From Ectocarpus siliculosus (taxonomy: Eukaryota > Sar > Phaeophyceae > Ectocarpales > Ectocarpaceae): 64,000 nucleotides of DNA. The translations under genes and the position numbers were made by a program. Below, piece after piece: positions 24,877 to 36,591 of the stretch. The stretch is from contig FN648368.1 of assembly GCA_000310025.1 (NCBI GenBank), positions 154,207 through 218,206 of the forward strand, given 5' to 3'. The notes under the pieces were generated by a model. That model saw only the letters and a program-made list of their open reading frames with translations, made no database searches and had not been told where the DNA came from. The first letter of the stretch is position 1. Each line of letters opens with the position of its first letter.

Positions 24877-27800
24877 AAGTGTTTTGTGTTTTCAACCGCA
24901 CTAAGACTGACGTCTTTTCATTGGTCAGCCGGTTAGCGCGGTCGATGCTAATAATAAAAAAAAAACACACACACACACATGCAGCTTTATTTAGACAACA
25001 GGGTTTTGACGTTTCGGAAATTTACCGCCGTGAACATTGCGCCCTGGTGGGCAGTACCGGTATACCGTACCGCGAACAATCAATCGCCGTTCTGAACTGT
25101 TTTGCCGCCTCCGTCAAAGTCGCTACCGCCCAAAACGAGTTTCTTCCTGCAATTCCCGTCGGTTGAATTGTTGCTATTTCGGTTTAGTCCGGACTGCACG
25201 GTTGTGGGTAAGCCTGCCACCGAGGTTGACGGTGGCTACTACCATAGAATGCTGTCGGCTCGCCCGTATCCATTGGCCGTTTACAGCCAAAGTCCGCACA
25301 TTCCAGGTTGCTACCCTAAGAAGTTGACCCTGCTGTCTCTTTCGCGCGGCGCGCGCTGCTCTCTTAGTTAGCCTACGCGCCGCCCGACCCCTCCTTTTCC
25401 TCCATCTCCCCCTCTTTTTTTGTTTTTTGTTATTTTCTTGCGGACACTCGGGCTAAGGTGATATTAATAGTTACCCCGGTTCTTGCCTTGTTTCCCATAG
25501 AGTTGTCTTCTTGTCCCGGAGCGGTGTGGCCCTCCATCTCTGAACTCTCTCCTTTCCTCTCTCTGGGGCATACCCCCACGGCGTGCGGTCACTCCGCCAC
25601 CCTCACCGTGCTCTCTGCTGCTGCATAACCCCGGTGTCCAAGCCGGGGCGTTAGGATCCAGTCTCATTTTGCAGCTACCAAAGCTGGCGGTTCACGAGCT
25701 ACCCCGATCTCACGACAGCAGCAGTAACTCCCAACCGCCAAACTCAGGATCCCCCTATCAACAGTGCTAGGGACCGTATATCCGTCTTTGCTGGGTGGTC
25801 TTTCGAGGTCTAGATCCACTTGCGGAACCTCGGCCTACCCCAGGGACGGGGGGGGCAGGCCGGGGAGGAGAGTGTACATGCAGCGGAATCGTGCAATTGG
25901 CCGACACACTACTGCTGTACAGTCACAATGCCAGGTTCTCCTCCAGGTTCGCCAAGGGTGGGGCGCCACGTTCCGCGGGGTTGGAAGAACGCGTTCTTGG
26001 TGAAAGCCAAGGGTACAAGCGTCAATCAAGAAGTACTCGCTGGAGTGATGGATGGATGACCGTTGTCTCGTCCGCAAAAAATTGTGAGTGCGAACTGTGT
26101 ACTGCTGTAGCAGCAGGAGGGTACATTCGATATACTCGTAGCATAGCATGGGGGTGGTATATTGCGTAGACATATGCGGGGATTGCAGTGCCGAAGTTTC
26201 TTTGTGTTTTCCTTGGGAGTGTGGTAGATTGGTGGAGATTCATGGAGATTCGTTCTGGGTGTTTAAGCGTTATGCGTGACTTGATGCCGTGATGGCATGA
26301 CGAGCTCAAGCACGCCCCCGATAAATACAACACGCTTGTCAACACGTCTACACGTCTTGACCTACCCCTACGGCCCGTCATGGCCGAGCTGCTCTACGCT
26401 CCCATCTCACACAACTGAGCCACCCGAATTTGTCGATCACGCTAGCGCCCGACTAGCAGAGGAGGACGCCCGGATCAACGAGTTGGTCAACCAGAGGGTA
26501 GAAGCAAAACTGGCCAAGATTAAGATTTCGAGGCAACGAGCCGAGGAGCGGAGGACAGATGACGTCCGGTCCGGAAGAGAGCACGAGGATCGCCACCAGC
26601 AACACGTGGGAGCGACCATCGGCCAACCCGACGACCGACGAAATCGCCCGCACACTCACCGACGCCCTCACCGGTCGTCTTCACGTCTCATCAGGGGACA
26701 TGGGTAGAGTACCCACTAATGCAGGAACGGTTACAAGTAGGATGACTGAGACTAAGCGCCTAGCGCCTTGGGATGGTGTACTGTATTCAAGCAAGGGGAA
26801 GATGTGTGTGTGTGAGCAGGCAAAGTTTTTGATTTTTCGATCGAACATGGTAGCTATATGTTTGTATGTTGTTTGTTGTTTTTCTTCACATTAAACTCGT
26901 GTCAGTTGCTAATCCCAAAATCTAGCAAAGACTCGGCCCGTGGTCTCAAAAATGCTAAAGCCATCAGAGGATCTAAAGAACACACACACACACTATTAGC
27001 AAGAAAAGGGTACACAAGCCCGAAGAGGTACACCTACAATCCCTGCCGCACGTTTGTTTGCGTGCTCACAACTGAACTACACGCCCACACACTACAAATC
27101 GACTACAGCAGCGGCATCACCCCCCTTGTCCCGCACTTCACCAAAATGAATGTTTGTCGACTACAGCGTACTGCTGTCTGAAGTGCTGTCTGTACAAAAA
27201 TAACACCATGGTGTATGGTACACAACAAGCTCGGGGCATGCAGCTGCTGTCTGAAGTGCTGTCAGAATGGGTCCGTGGACATACAATGAAGAAGAACAAC
27301 TAACCAAAGCCATCATTGCAATTTTGACAATCGCCCGAATCTATCTTTCCAGATCATCTGTGTTAGACACAGCAGTGTAAACATCGACACTGACTAGGAA
27401 TCGTTCCACATTACGGTGTTTGCGAAGTTGAAATTTCAGTTTCATCTTGGTCTTTTTGATCCCCCCGAGCGCCGAAGACCAATGGATCTTTAGGAATTCA
27501 ATCTTTTGCTTTATGGAATTGCCCCCAAAGACCGCAGGAAAGCTTGAATTCAGTCTTGCTCATTTTGGTCTTTGAAGGAACAATTTTTGATTGGCCTACA
27601 CACCCCGAGATACTCCCGACGTCCTCCCGACACCGCCGCACCATCCCGTGGAGCTGCCCAAACACACACACCTTGGCCGCCGTAGACGACACCATGCATG
27701 GCGAACCAACTACAAACAGCAGCAGTGCCGCCAGACCACAGACGGTCAGACAAACGTCGCTGCACCGCACACCCGGTGCGCATTGCATGCTGCCGACATG

Positions 27801-29305
27801 GTGCAACTTTTGCTTCATCTTAAATGTTTTTTTTATTTTTCTTAATATGACACCACGAAACCATCTCCATCATAGAAAAGAGTTTATGCGTGGACAGAAG
27901 CATGCCGCTCTACATGCATGCTCATAATAATAAGTGACACATCAAACCGCGGCGTGAGGAGGGTGAGGCGGTGAGGCGGGCGGCATAGATCTCAGGAGTG
28001 CGGCACAGGTGGTGGAGGCGGAGGTGATGGAGATGGGGATGCTTCAAGCGGCGTGGGGGCGTGAGGAGCTGCAGCGCGTGCGTCCTGTGGACCGTGCTGT
28101 GGTGATTTGGTTGACAGGAAACTATCGACTCCGTCGACGACTGACTGCGATATGTATCACAACTTGTTCGCGTGCTGAAGGGGTACGTACACACATACAT
28201 GCATACCTCCGCTTTTTGCGGCGCTACGCTTCCCATGCACTCCCGGTAACTGAACTGGGCCAACCGCCTGTTCATGAATTAGTACGTTGCTCCATCAGTA
28301 TTCTCCATGACTGGGGGTGGGTGAGGGTGCAGTGATAGTGGAGTAGTAGTAGCCTTGTTGGGGTGAAAGCGGAAGCTCGGAAATATGTTTGGTGTTCCGA
28401 GTCGGCTCAACCATCTGTCTGCCGCCGCCGGCAAAGGGGCTCCGTCGTATTGAACGCAACGTTCTAGGAAATTTCCGCATGTTCAAGACTGAAATATTGC
28501 GCTCCGGTCTTCGCAAGCTATTTTTGAAACCAAAATTCAATCTTGGGCCGGAATTCCTTCAAACTTCCAAGACTGAAATGGGAGACCATTTCGCAAACAC
28601 CCTATTGAAGGGGTCTCGAAACGATGCAGGTACACAATTAAGGCACCCGGGTTATCCGCGCCATCTCTGCCGCGTCTCTCTACAAAACCAGTGACGTCAT
28701 CACACATACCTAACACCGATATTCAGGAAAAAACGGAAAATAATTGACAACACAAGAGATGTTTGTCCGTGCGACACGGTTCGATGCCGTCCGCATGCTC
28801 CGTCCGGTTCCGCTGCTGCTCCGGTGCCACTGCTCCGGTGCCGTTGCTCCGGTGCCGCTTCTCCGGTGTCGCTGTGGCCAGTCCTAGCACGACCAAACTC
28901 GACCCGCTCCGCTTCGTACACGCTCTCGTTGCTGTCCTTCCCAGTCGGTTCCTCGCTTTCTCCCTCGTTGCACTTAGGGTCCTTGGTCTGAAAATTCTCG
29001 CGCCGAAGGGTCAACCAGCCCAGTCAGCTCGTCACCACCTGTCCCCTCCTCATTTGATGGCAAAACCAGGTTACTGAGACAGTACAGCTCCCTCTAGCCA
29101 ACCTAGGGCCGTGTACATAGTGCCCGTCCACCTTTCTGATGGCGTCTGCCTCCGCGCACAAAGATGAGATGGGCATTGCTGCCTACACCGACGGCCTCGA
29201 GGCCCGCGCATCTGCACCTTTGTACCTGACGCACCAGTGCCGACCCAACTCCACCACTACGCACGCCTCGCGGCGGGTGTGCTGTAGCAAGAAGGTATCG
29301 GTCCC

Positions 29306-29850
29306 TTGAGGGTGAGTCTAGCCCTGCTCGCTAGAAAGACCCCCCCCCCTCGCTTTGGGTCATGCCTAAGCAAAACCTTGCCTAGGCAGCGAGGGGAAGA
29401 AGGAAAAGGGTTTGCGCAGGAAGGAGTGCGTGATGTGGTGCTGACTGAAGAAAATATTCTAGTCGGAAAAGAAGGAGTGAGCATGGAGGAGCTGCGTAGG
29501 GTGCATTCGAGTGACAGTGTAGAAAAGGCAATTACGGCGTGGAACCTGCTGATCACGACTGTAACATACATACTATACATGCCTATCCTCACCCAGATCA
29601 TCGCCGATGGTAGTCCAAGTGGAGGTTGGAAAATATTCCTCGACTATTACGAGCCGCGTGCCAGGGCCGAGAAAGAAAGGCTGTCATCTCAATATCACGC
29701 TCTTGAGACGAAAGTAGGAGAGACCCGCAAGAATACTTTGGGAGATTTGCTGTTTTGCGCAGTAGGCTAGCCTCGCACGGTGTTGTTTTCTCCGACGAAG
29801 ATGCCAATGCCCACATGGTATACCACCTTTCCACCTTTCCGACGAGTACA
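29306..29850 (+). pseudogene. copia gag-like segment
   Basis: An open stretch to 29770 contains AITAWNLLITTVTYI and the segment IADGSPSGGWKIFLDYYEP, followed after a frame change by HMVYHLSTFPTSTW and a stop. This is the usual gag pattern in which tryptophan-containing helices precede a short LP-type motif. Downstream, 29850-30272 carries a Cys/His-poor zinc-knuckle-like piece (CSHTNAQCY) and polyglutamine. Confidence 0.6.
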
Positions 29851-30214
29851 TGGTAGAGAAGAAGATTCTGACTATCTATGACACCGATTCCCCCCTCGCG
29901 CGAGACAATAAAAAAAGGCTGTGCGAGATGCTCATGCGGACTTGGTTCGCCGTCGGGAGGAGGAACCGAAGAATGGTGCGGGGCACGCGTTCGTCGCTTC
30001 CGGTGGCATCCGGGGCGATGGACGTGTTCAAAATGGGTCGAGTGGAAACGGCGGGGGTCAGGACGGAGACGGAGGCGCCCGGAGTCGGAGCAGGAGCAGG
30101 GGGAGAGGAAACAAGAAAGGAGGTGAGAGAGGAGCCGACAACGACCACTGCTACCTACATCCGCACTTGTTCCCACACCAACGCCCAGTGCTACACTCAG
30201 CGCGACCGTCAGAA

Positions 30215-30704
30215 GAAGCAGGAGCAGCAGCAGCCTCAGCAACAGCAGCATCAGCAACAGCAGCCTCAGTAACAGCAGCCTCAGCAACAGCAGCATCAGC
30301 AACAGCAGCCGCAGCAACAGCAGCCGCAGCAACAGCAACTTCACGGACCGCCGCCGCAGCAGCCGAGCTACATTGGGGGGGCCTGGGGAGGTGGGCCTCA
30401 GCACGGACCTCACAGCGGCTACGGAGGACAGCATCAGCACAGGTATTCAGCTCCCCCTCGTCCGCCACAACCGCCGTGGCGGCCTCCGTACGGACATGCA
30501 AATGTGATGCATGCGTATAGTGCTATGCCCTACGGGGGGCCCGCGTATGGTACCGAGTAGCAACAGCAGCAGCAACAGCAGCAGCAGCAGCAGCCTTCGC
30601 CAGACTACTACCAGCAGCAGCCGTACTACCCGCCTCCGACACCGTACTATCAGCAGCAGCAGCCAACACCGCAGCCTCCGCCACCGCCGTCGTTTCAGCC
30701 GCAG

Positions 30705-30742
<38 letters not shown>

Positions 30743-30745
30743 CTC
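30215..30745. repeat. CAG-rich microsatellites in the copia element
   Basis: Two blocks of cag/caa triplets, 30215-30345 and 30556-30745, encode polyglutamine on the plus strand. The long leucine-rich and alanine-rich frames on the other strand are shadows of this repeat. Confidence 0.9.
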
Positions 30746-30815
30746 AACCCATGCCCTGCCCCGGTCGCCTTCTCCCGGAGCAGCAGCCTATCCGCCTCGG
30801 CATCTCCACTCCCTG

Positions 30816-31037
30816 ATGGCACACTTTATGTCTGCTGACGAGATGAGTTCGCTTTCGGTTTCGAGTGATGTAGGCAGTGTCGCATGTGGTGGTGATCTTG
30901 GTTTTGCTTTGTCTGCACAGAGTTGCGAGTACAGTCCTGGTAGGGAGGTATTTTGGTCTGATAGCGGTGCAAGCAACCATTTTGTGAGTAACAGCTCTAA
31001 GATGTACAACATCTCGCCTGTACCCCCCAGCAAATAA
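30816..31037 (+). pseudogene. copia aspartic protease segment
   Basis: Contains FWSDSGASNHFV with the DSGAS active site characteristic of copia proteases. The frame ends at a taa at 31035-31037, and the downstream sequence continues in another frame with NLFSLHQTQ, the segment that normally follows. Confidence 0.85.
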
Positions 31038-31476
31038 TTCATCAGAGTAGGCAATGGTGCTCATTTGCGCGTGGAGTGTGTGGGTAGTGTCAATCTGGCA
31101 TTTCACATGGCAGGGGCCGATCGGGAGAAGTGGATTTCTGTGTCCAATTGACAGACGTGTACGTAGTACCAGGAATTTCGTTCAACTTGTTCTCTCTGCA
31201 CCAAACGCAGAAAAAGCACAGGATAATGTTGGATGAGAGGGGTGTGCACCTTTTCGGCGGTCGGCTTAGTTTCGAATATTCGGATATCGGATTCTCTCTA
31301 TCGGCCACCCGCTTGCCTCCCTCGTACCACGACGGTGATGTAATCCCCTCTACCGTTGTCCCTCCCCCCGTTGTCCGCCAAGCGTCTCCGCCTGGCGTTG
31401 GTACTGGCCTTTTTGCGCAAAACCCCCCTCCCGCTTCTCAGAGTTCAGGATCGGGTGCAGGGTGCGGTCCGAGTTC

Positions 31477-31712
31477 CAGCTTCCAGTCCACCGTTCCCGC
31501 CGGTGTTGTACCTTCGACTTCGAGCTTCCAGTCCACCGGTCCCGCCGGTGTTGTACCTTCGACTTCGAGCTTCCAGTCCACCGGTCAGGCCGGTGTTGTA
31601 CCTTCGACTTGGAGCTTCCCGTCCATCGGTACTGCCGGTGATGTACCTTCGACTTCGAGCTTCCCGTCCATCGGTACTGCCGGTGTTGTACCTTCGGCTT
31701 CGAGCATCCCGT
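31477..31712 (+). repeat. 45-base coding minisatellite inside the copia polyprotein
   Basis: Five tandem units of 15 codons with consensus SFQSTGPAGVVPSTS (later units SFPSIGTAG.VPS.S). It sits between protease and integrase. Confidence 0.9.
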
Positions 31713-32189
31713 CCACCACTTGCGGTGAAGTACCTCCGAGTGATGCTTCCCCGTCTATCGATGTTGATTTAGTGTCTCCGTCGATCCGAGGTTTTCAGCC
31801 CGTCCTAGCCGCAGCCATCGCCTCATCCGAAGTCCTGTCCCCCTCAGTCGTGAACCCGAACGTGTCGCGAGAGACAGAGATCATGCCCCTTGAGTCCCAG
31901 GATAATTTGCCTTTGATGGGCATGAGTATGTCCTTGAATGTAGGCTTGATGAACGGGCAAGACTCGGTCCCACCGGGTGACTTTTATCCCGACCCATTAG
32001 GCGTGTGTGAGTCCGTGAAGCCCCCCGTTGCGTTCGCTCTGATGCAACATGAGTTGGACGTGCTCAGAGACTTCGTTGTCGAGTGCCGTGTGCAGCAAGA
32101 TGTAGGTACCCCCTCCCTTTCCCATGCTTTGGCGATTATCGCCCCCGGTGGTCCAGCGTTCACTGTAGGAAAACCCACGTCCACCATCG

Positions 32190-32850
32190 ACATTAATTTT
32201 TTCCACGCTTCACCGGCCACGTGAATGAATTTTTGATGAGGGAAACCGCCAAGCAGCAGGGTGTTCAATTGGTGGGGGAACTGCAGCCATGCGTCGGCTG
32301 CATCGAGGCGAAGGGCAGGAGGGCCCCGGTGCCGCGGCGTGGAGTCACCCGCGCGTCGGTACCGTTCGGCAAGGTGCACATCGACATCACCGGCCCGTAC
32401 TCTTAGGCGTTCGACGGTTCCCGTTACCTGATCATGTTCGTGGACAGCGCGTCGCGGTGGCAACGGGCGTACGGCATGCGGGCCAAGAGCAACACCCTGA
32501 CGTACACGCGGCGCTTCCTCGCCAGCCTGAACGGCAACGGCACTCTTGGGTGTTTCCGCATGGACAACGCTGGGGAGTTCACCAGTGCTTCCTTCGCCGC
32601 GTTCTGCGACGCCGCTGGCATCTGGCGCGAGTACACCGCGCCCGACACCCCGAAGCAGAATGCGGTCGTCGAAAGCGCCATCTGGCGCGCTATGAAGGGG
32701 GGCCACGCCGCCCACCGCCTCGTCCTCTCCATGGTCACGTCGACCTCGCCTCTATCCCCGGTATGGACGCGAACGGACACCGGCTGTGGCTTGCATCGGC
32801 GATCTGGGCCTCCGGCTGCTTCAACCGTTCCGTGACGTCGGCCAACCCGG
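32190..32850 (+). pseudogene. copia integrase (zinc segment and DDE core)
   Basis: An HHCC-like zinc segment ends in CVGCIEAKG; then the DDE triad is visible as HIDITGPYS, CFRMDNAGEF and NAVVESAIWR. A stop (tag, 32404-32406) falls right after GPYS and the zinc segment is split by a frame change at about 32215, so the enzyme is not expressed intact. Confidence 0.85.
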
Positions 32851-33859
32851 CCTGGATGTCGCCGTTCGAGGCCTTCTTCGAACCGAAACCGCCGCTCAAG
32901 GTCGTCCCCTTTTTCCAGGAGGGGATGATGCGCGTGAAGCGCGCCACAAGGCGGACGGCCAATCCGTCCGTTGCTTCTACCTGCTCGGAGCGCGCAACCA
33001 CTCCGCCGCCACTGCCGTCGTTCTCCGCGCCGACACCGGAAGGATCTGCCTGTCCAACAACGTCGTGTGGATCAACCGCCGCACCGCCGTGCCGGCGCCG
33101 GTACCGGCGAGCGGGGGGGGTTCTTCGGTCACCGCGGCGCCCTCGCCGGCCGCCGCCGTTCCTGCAGCCGCTGCCGCACCGCCACCGCCATGGACATCGC
33201 GGACGTACACCTACACCCCGCCCACAACGACCACCGCTTCGCCGCTGCCTGCTTCTCCGTCGATCTTCACAGGGTCCGGAGCCCCGTCACCGATCTCCAC
33301 GGCGTCGTCGAGTGCACCGCCGTCCACCGCAGCCACGCCGCCCCGTCCACCGCCGACACCACCCCCGCACCCGCTCCCCCATCACCCGCCGCTTTCACAG
33401 CGAGCCGTCAAAGAGTTGGGCGAGAAGGAAACAGGGTACATGGCCGTACGCGCGGCGACCGAGTGTGCTTCATGGATGAGCAACAGCAACCGCCGTCGCC
33501 GTCAGGTGGCGGCACCGCTCTCCAACACCGCATGGGGCTGCTGTCGATGATGGGCAAGGATGCGCTCGTCTCGTCGCTCGCCACCCGGGAGGCCGTCGAT
33601 CAAGGGCGTCGAGACCTGCCACCGTCCGCCAACATCGCCCCTCCCGCTCCCCCACCGCCGCAAGATACGAGTTTAGCAGGCCATGGGAGCGGGGGGGCCG
33701 CAGGAGCTGGAGGGCCGGGGGGGCTGCACATGTTCGCAGCAATGTTCGCCACCCGCGAGGATGTGGAAGCCACTCTTCGTGCCAAGCGCCCTCCTGACAA
33801 GACGCCGGACCTTCCTCACTGCCTCGCCGGCGACCTCCGAGTGCCGAAAACCGTTCAAG

Positions 33860-34125
33860 GAGGCCATGCGGTCTCAACATTCAGAGTTGTGGGATGATGC
33901 AGTCGGTCGGGAGTTTTTCGGTCTATTGGATGCAGGTACTTTTAGTCTGGTGTAGCAACCAGTAGAAACCTTCATCAACGCCAAGTGGGTATTCAACTGT
34001 AAGGCAGACGAGTACGGATGGCTGACGAAATTCAAGGCAAGACTTGTAGCGCGGGGGGACATGCAGAGGGCTTCGACTGATTTTGGAGAATTGTTTGCAC
34101 CCACCGTATCCGTGTCTGGGTAGCA
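33860..34125 (+). pseudogene. copia reverse transcriptase, N-terminal fragment
   Basis: Shows LWDDAVGREFFGLLDAGTF, a stop, then AKWVFNCKADEYGW, FKARLVARGDMQ and FGELFAPTVS, the conserved first blocks of copia RT. The catalytic YxDD block and everything after it are absent. Confidence 0.88.
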
Positions 34126-34331
34126 CAGAGAACAACTGAAGAGTCGACGCTTGTAGGATTAGGCCAAACGATGTCGTTGGTGTACGGACTATTCTTTGCG
34201 CACAAAGCGAAAGATATATGGGTGGTTGTGATTCATATTGAGAGGCGCTAACGCCTTCCAAGTTCGTTGACGAACGTGGGACGCCTCGCGGGTGGCGTGA
34301 AACCTACCTACCTATGCCTGTGACCAGGGCG

Positions 34332-34569
34332 TTTATTTTGTTTTCTTTCGAATTGCTTCATTATTTCTTCGGTTTCTAGGCTACGTGTTGGGGAGAGAGA
34401 CGCACGAAACGCTCATCGTCTCTCCGGCCGCGTTAGCTGCAAAGGCCGGCGTCAACTCTTACAAATCCATCTCTCTCCCCACAAATACTAGCCGGGGGAC
34501 TACGACTGCAAACGCAGGAGTCCCAAAACTGACCAAGTCCTCAAATGGTACACACCATTCTACAACACC
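34332..34569 (-). repeat. Terminal repeat B2
   Basis: 238 bases, almost identical to 34903-35142; both contain ggctacgtgttggggagag and end in ctacaacacc on the plus strand. Confidence 0.92.
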
Positions 34570-34639
34570 TGACTAGATACCGAATATTCCCGAACTTATG
34601 CCCCCACCTTCGAAAGAAAAGGGATGGGAGGGCGGGATT

Positions 34640-34902
34640 TTCTAAAACTGCCGCCGCTACTGCGTTAGGCGGCTGCTGCTGTCCTTCCGTTGCTTCACGC
34701 GCTCATGTAGCTGTCACACGTTACCCGACTTTGCTACAGCCCCTGCGTGGACTCGATCACGGAATGACACCCCCAACTATAGACTAATAATTCCAAACAC
34801 CGTGACCCTGGGTTTCCGGTAGAAAATGAAGCCAAATTCTAATTCGACTGTTACAAAATAAACACCAGTTTATTCTATCTGCTTCGACGAACAAACCTTC
34901 CT
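34640..34902 (-). repeat. Terminal repeat A2
   Basis: About 263 bases, almost identical to 36592-36850; both contain gccgctactgcgttaggcgg and end in gacgaacaaaccttcc on the plus strand. It abuts B1 directly at 34902/34903. Confidence 0.92.
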
Positions 34903-35142
34903 TTTATTTTGTTTTCTTTCGAATTGCTTCATTAATTTCTTCCGGTTTCTAGGCTACGTGTTGGGGAGAGAGACGCACGAAACGCTCATCGTCTCTCCGG
35001 CCGCGTTAGCTGCAAAGGCCGGCGTCAACTCTTACAAATCCATCTCTCTCCCCACAAATACTAGCCGGGGGACTACGACTGCAAACGCAGGAGTCCCAAA
35101 ACTGACCAAGTCCTCAAATGGTACACACCATTCTACAACACC
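34903..35142 (-). repeat. Internal repeat B1
   Basis: 240 bases matching 34332-34569 with two or three single-base indels near the left end. The recombinase frame ends just upstream of it at 35184 on the minus strand. Confidence 0.92.
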
Positions 35143-35183
35143 CACATCGAGGTCAGTTTCTGGACGACTACCGAATAAGTCAA

Positions 35184-36298
35184 CTATCCGTTCCCCCAGA
35201 CGGTCCCCTCCCCCGGCTGTCTCGATACGATCCTACTGCCGTCTGTAAGTTTCCGTGACACTCGCCGCGAATCCTCTACATTGTTTCGCGCGTACGGCTT
35301 GTATGCATCCGACCTCCACTTCCCTTCTCTCTGAATCACTCGTTCTGCGATGTCTCCGCCCGATGCAAGAGCCGTCGCGCCTCCAATTCGCAACGAGTGC
35401 AACGCGTACTCCTGGGGGTTACGCCCCGACCTCGCTACCACTTCTCTGAGTGCACGGAGGGCAGCAGTATACCTCACTACTCTCACTGCTCTTCCACTAC
35501 GGTACGAAGCCAACGGTGCGGAGTCAGGGAACGTCGCCATGACACGATAACAGCTCCACCACAAGAGCCACCGCGCCACCGCGTGCTCTCACACCTGACT
35601 GCGGTCCGGTGACTTCGTCTCGCGTACGAACCTCGTATGTTTCCTTTCTGCTCTTGATCGGCCTTGTGCCCTCTAAACCTCATTTCGACACGGTCTGCTC
35701 TACGATAGTGACTAAAGACTAATTGCGTCTCGCCAGCAAACAATGCTACGTCCGCCCTCGTAAGACAGTGTGCCTCATGCACCCTGCCCGCATCATTCGC
35801 GAACACCTCATCAGACCGTGTGATAAAGAGATAGGACAAGCACAGACACAGCCACATCACTCTGCCCCCTTCCCCCCAGTTCTGGCTTGCGCTTTCCCCG
35901 TCCAGCAGCATACGCCAAGACACAGGCAGGCGCACACGGCGTACCGTCCCCACAGCCACGTGGTTCCTCGCAATCCCCCTTAGCGCACATTTCAACATCG
36001 GAGACGACAAGTCTAGCTCGACAGAAGCTTCCAGCCTATGAAAATGTTGTACAGCCGTGAGTTTTCCGGATATTGTACTCGCTAGATTACCCTCAGACTC
36101 GAAACACCAGGCTACGAAGTCTATCAACTCCCACACATGAAGGTCCCCGGCACGTTGCCCTAGGAACTTGGGCTTCTCCGTCAGCCTGCGAAACGTGCAC
36201 CAAGAGTTGAAGCCTGACGTGTAAGTCCTTCTAGCTCTTTCTTTTTGCCGTTGAATTTTTTCTTCAGAGAGAGTACGTCTGGTTGGGACGAACCGCAT
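35184..36298 (-). pseudogene. Tyrosine recombinase, complete catalytic set but one frame change
   Basis: Starts at ATG 36298 (MRFVPTRRTLSEEKIQ) and runs open to about 35585; the text then continues in a second frame to 35184. First frame: SAM-like core-binding part and the first catalytic arginine in SYLFITRSDEVFA. Second frame: HSLRIGGATAL (H..R box), then KWRSDAYKPYAR with the W/H position and the nucleophilic tyrosine. All residues needed for strand exchange are thus present in order, about 360 residues in total, typical for DIRS/Ngaro/Crypton recombinases. The frame switch lies near plus-strand 35580-35595 (gcgtgctctcac) and is explained by a single-base indel; a sequencing error, a real mutation or a short intron are all possible. 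It is the only gene inside the split repeats. Confidence 0.8.
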
Positions 36299-36345
36299 TT
36301 TTTTTCTTCAGCGAGAGTACGTCTCGGTTGGGATGAACCGCATCC
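36253..36345 (-). repeat. Tandem duplication at the recombinase start
   Basis: About 45 bases around the start codon are present twice in tandem (plus-strand word cttcag.gagagtacgtct, then gaaccgcat). The upstream copy also has an ATG but is put out of frame by small changes. Confidence 0.8.
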
Positions 36346-36591
36346 CATGTTTGGGAAGGGACCTATCTGAGCGGCGCGGCGAGCGAGACTGCGTTGGCTT
36401 GCCGCCGCTTATCTTACTGCACCCTCCCCCCTCGTGCTAAATGCACGCAGCGGTGAGGTCACAAGAGTAGCGGGACGCGAATAGGAACACGGCCGACACG
36501 ATGGATGTTGGACACGAGTACACACCTTTATATGGAGAGTCGCGTGCTGGTCACTTCCCCAATGCTTGCGCCGTGTCCCGTCCCGCCCTTT

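Larger units (their letters stand above)
22371..29140. other. Gene-poor region with decayed repeats
   Basis: I see no gene. It holds a pyrimidine-rich stretch (22500-22665), an AAC microsatellite (about 22983-23011), a CA run (24961-24980), degenerate repeats at 23810-24380, three copies of the TACTGCTGTA-type word or near copies, and two charged open frames (24508-24876 and 26297-26707) that might be remnants of retroelement ORF1/gag. Confidence 0.45.
29140..34125 (+). mobile_element. Ty1/copia retrotransposon remnant
   Basis: In the order expected for copia elements: gag-like segment, aspartic protease, GAG-pre-integrase zinc segment, integrase core and the first part of reverse transcriptase, all on the plus strand but spread over several frames with stops (for example 31035, 32221, 32404 and 33953). 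The element stops inside reverse transcriptase at about 34125; the rest of RT and RNase H are missing and no LTR pair is recognisable. It is followed within about 200 bases by the tyrosine-recombinase element. Confidence 0.88.

Noticed and set aside
29598-30743. Long leucine-rich and alanine-rich minus-strand open frames
   Set aside because: They are the antisense reading of CAG repeats inside the copia element.
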